The notes below the pieces were generated by a model. The model was given only the letters and a program-made list of their open reading frames with translations, was not told where the DNA came from and did no database searches. The translations under genes were made by a program, and so were the position numbers. Below are positions 12,973 through 13,337 of a DNA stretch of 13,337 nucleotides, piece after piece (within the stretch, counting starts at the first letter, position 1; each line of letters begins with the position of its first letter). Where the stretch lies: positions 1 through 13,337 of the forward strand of contig CABQCM010000007.1 of NCBI GenBank assembly GCA_902462665.1. The letters run 5' to 3'. The DNA comes from an uncultured Oscillospiraceae bacterium (GTDB lineage Bacteria > Bacillota > Clostridia > Oscillospirales > Acutalibacteraceae).

Positions 12973-13337
12973 TCAATCCGCCGCTGAGCGTGCACGAGTT
13001 TCCGCATCTCGCGCTGCCCATGCTCAAAGGATATCTTGCGGACAAAGGTTTTGACTGCACGGTACGGGACTTTAACGTTGAAGTTATGAGCGAAATTATC
13101 GACCAGGGCCTGGAAAAGGTACAGCGGTATTTCTATGAGCACGGCGTGAAGTACCAGTACGCAGAGATCAAACGCCGGTATGACGACGCGCGCAGGATCT
13201 TCTGGGATCCCAACGCGCAGGGGCATCATGACCGAGCGCAAAAGCTCATCAACACATATCTGCGGATTGCCGGGTCAAATATTTTTGACGTCTGCTTTCG
13301 TCCCGATACTTTGGAGAAGATTCAGCAGGGCTTTGCC
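12957..13337 (+). CDS. N-terminal part of a second B12-binding-type radical SAM-like protein (partial)
   Basis: An open frame of 127 codons starting at GTG 12957 runs to the window edge. GGAGGA lies 6 bases before the GTG, inside the end of the preceding gene. The 16-base overlap in a different frame indicates translational coupling. The protein starts VRVCLINPP, then HLALPMLKGYLADKGFDCTVRDFNVE, the typical first strand, helix and second strand of the B12-binding domain in radical SAM proteins. After it comes a charged helical stretch (about 45-105) that is not usual at this point and may be an insertion. The cluster-binding Cys motif would lie beyond the window, so the radical SAM assignment is an inference from the N-terminus and the neighbour. 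The tandem arrangement resembles known pairs of B12-type radical SAM genes in biosynthetic operons. Confidence 0.72.
   Translation, partial: MRVCLINPPLSVHEFPHLALPMLKGYLADKGFDCTVRDFNVEVMSEIIDQGLEKVQRYFYEHGVKYQYAEIKRRYDDARRIFWDPNAQGHHDRAQKLINTYLRIAGSNIFDVCFRPDTLEKIQQGFA

Noticed and set aside
12879..13241. 120-codon - strand open frame
   Set aside because: Antisense to the two overlapping radical SAM-type genes, which have good ribosome sites and domain matches.

Overview
The window looks like a chromosomal stretch of a GC-rich anaerobic Firmicute, most likely class Clostridia and perhaps the Oscillospiraceae/Ruminococcaceae. This rests on the strictly anaerobic class III ribonucleotide reductase with its radical-SAM activase, the PdxST-type PLP synthase, strong AGGAGG ribosome sites, SigA-type promoters (TTGACA-17-TATAAT style), and the protein families present. 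The taxon is an inference, because no rRNA or marker gene is present. I see no prophage, insertion sequence, CRISPR array, tRNA or rRNA.

Layout, left to right. (1) 1-699, + strand: the tail of a probable pdxS followed by pdxT, the two subunits of PLP synthase, closed at 725-760 by a long hairpin terminator shared with the next operon. (2) 782-5028, - strand: a deoxynucleotide module transcribed nrdG, then nrdD, then trxB. nrdG and nrdD each have a near-consensus SigA promoter. The nrdD promoter has an upstream NrdR box. NrdD carries a thioredoxin/NrdH-like domain fused to its C-terminus, and trxB overlaps nrdD by ATGA. The module therefore appears to encode the reductase, its electron donor and the donor's own reductase. 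(3) 5191-6777, + strand: a conserved FAD-dependent oxidoreductase of unknown role, divergent from nrdG. (4) 6954-8198, - strand: an unrecognised single-pass membrane protein with its own strong promoter, isolated between two terminators. (5) 8395-9234, - strand: a membrane-anchored NodB-type polysaccharide deacetylase. (6) 9356-10180, - strand: an Fpg/Nei-like protein that lacks the catalytic Pro2 and the zinc-finger arginine.

(7) 10181-10799 is a 620-base non-coding stretch. It holds the Fpg-like gene's promoter, about 300 bases with nothing I recognise, and a structured 90-base-period repeat with nested inverted repeats. It ends with a promoter overlapped by a dyad. (8) 10800-11498, + strand: a nucleoside phosphorylase/MTA-SAH nucleosidase-like protein. 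(9) 11647 to the window end, + strand: two overlapping genes, the first a B12-binding-type radical SAM enzyme and the second (cut by the window edge) starting with a similar N-terminal domain. They look like the start of a biosynthetic or modification operon that continues to the right.

The items most worth a second look are the self-contained NrdD-redoxin/TrxB module with an extra CxxC in the linker, the Fpg-like protein without its catalytic residues, the structured 90-base repeat, the unknown membrane protein, and the truncated radical SAM operon at the right edge.
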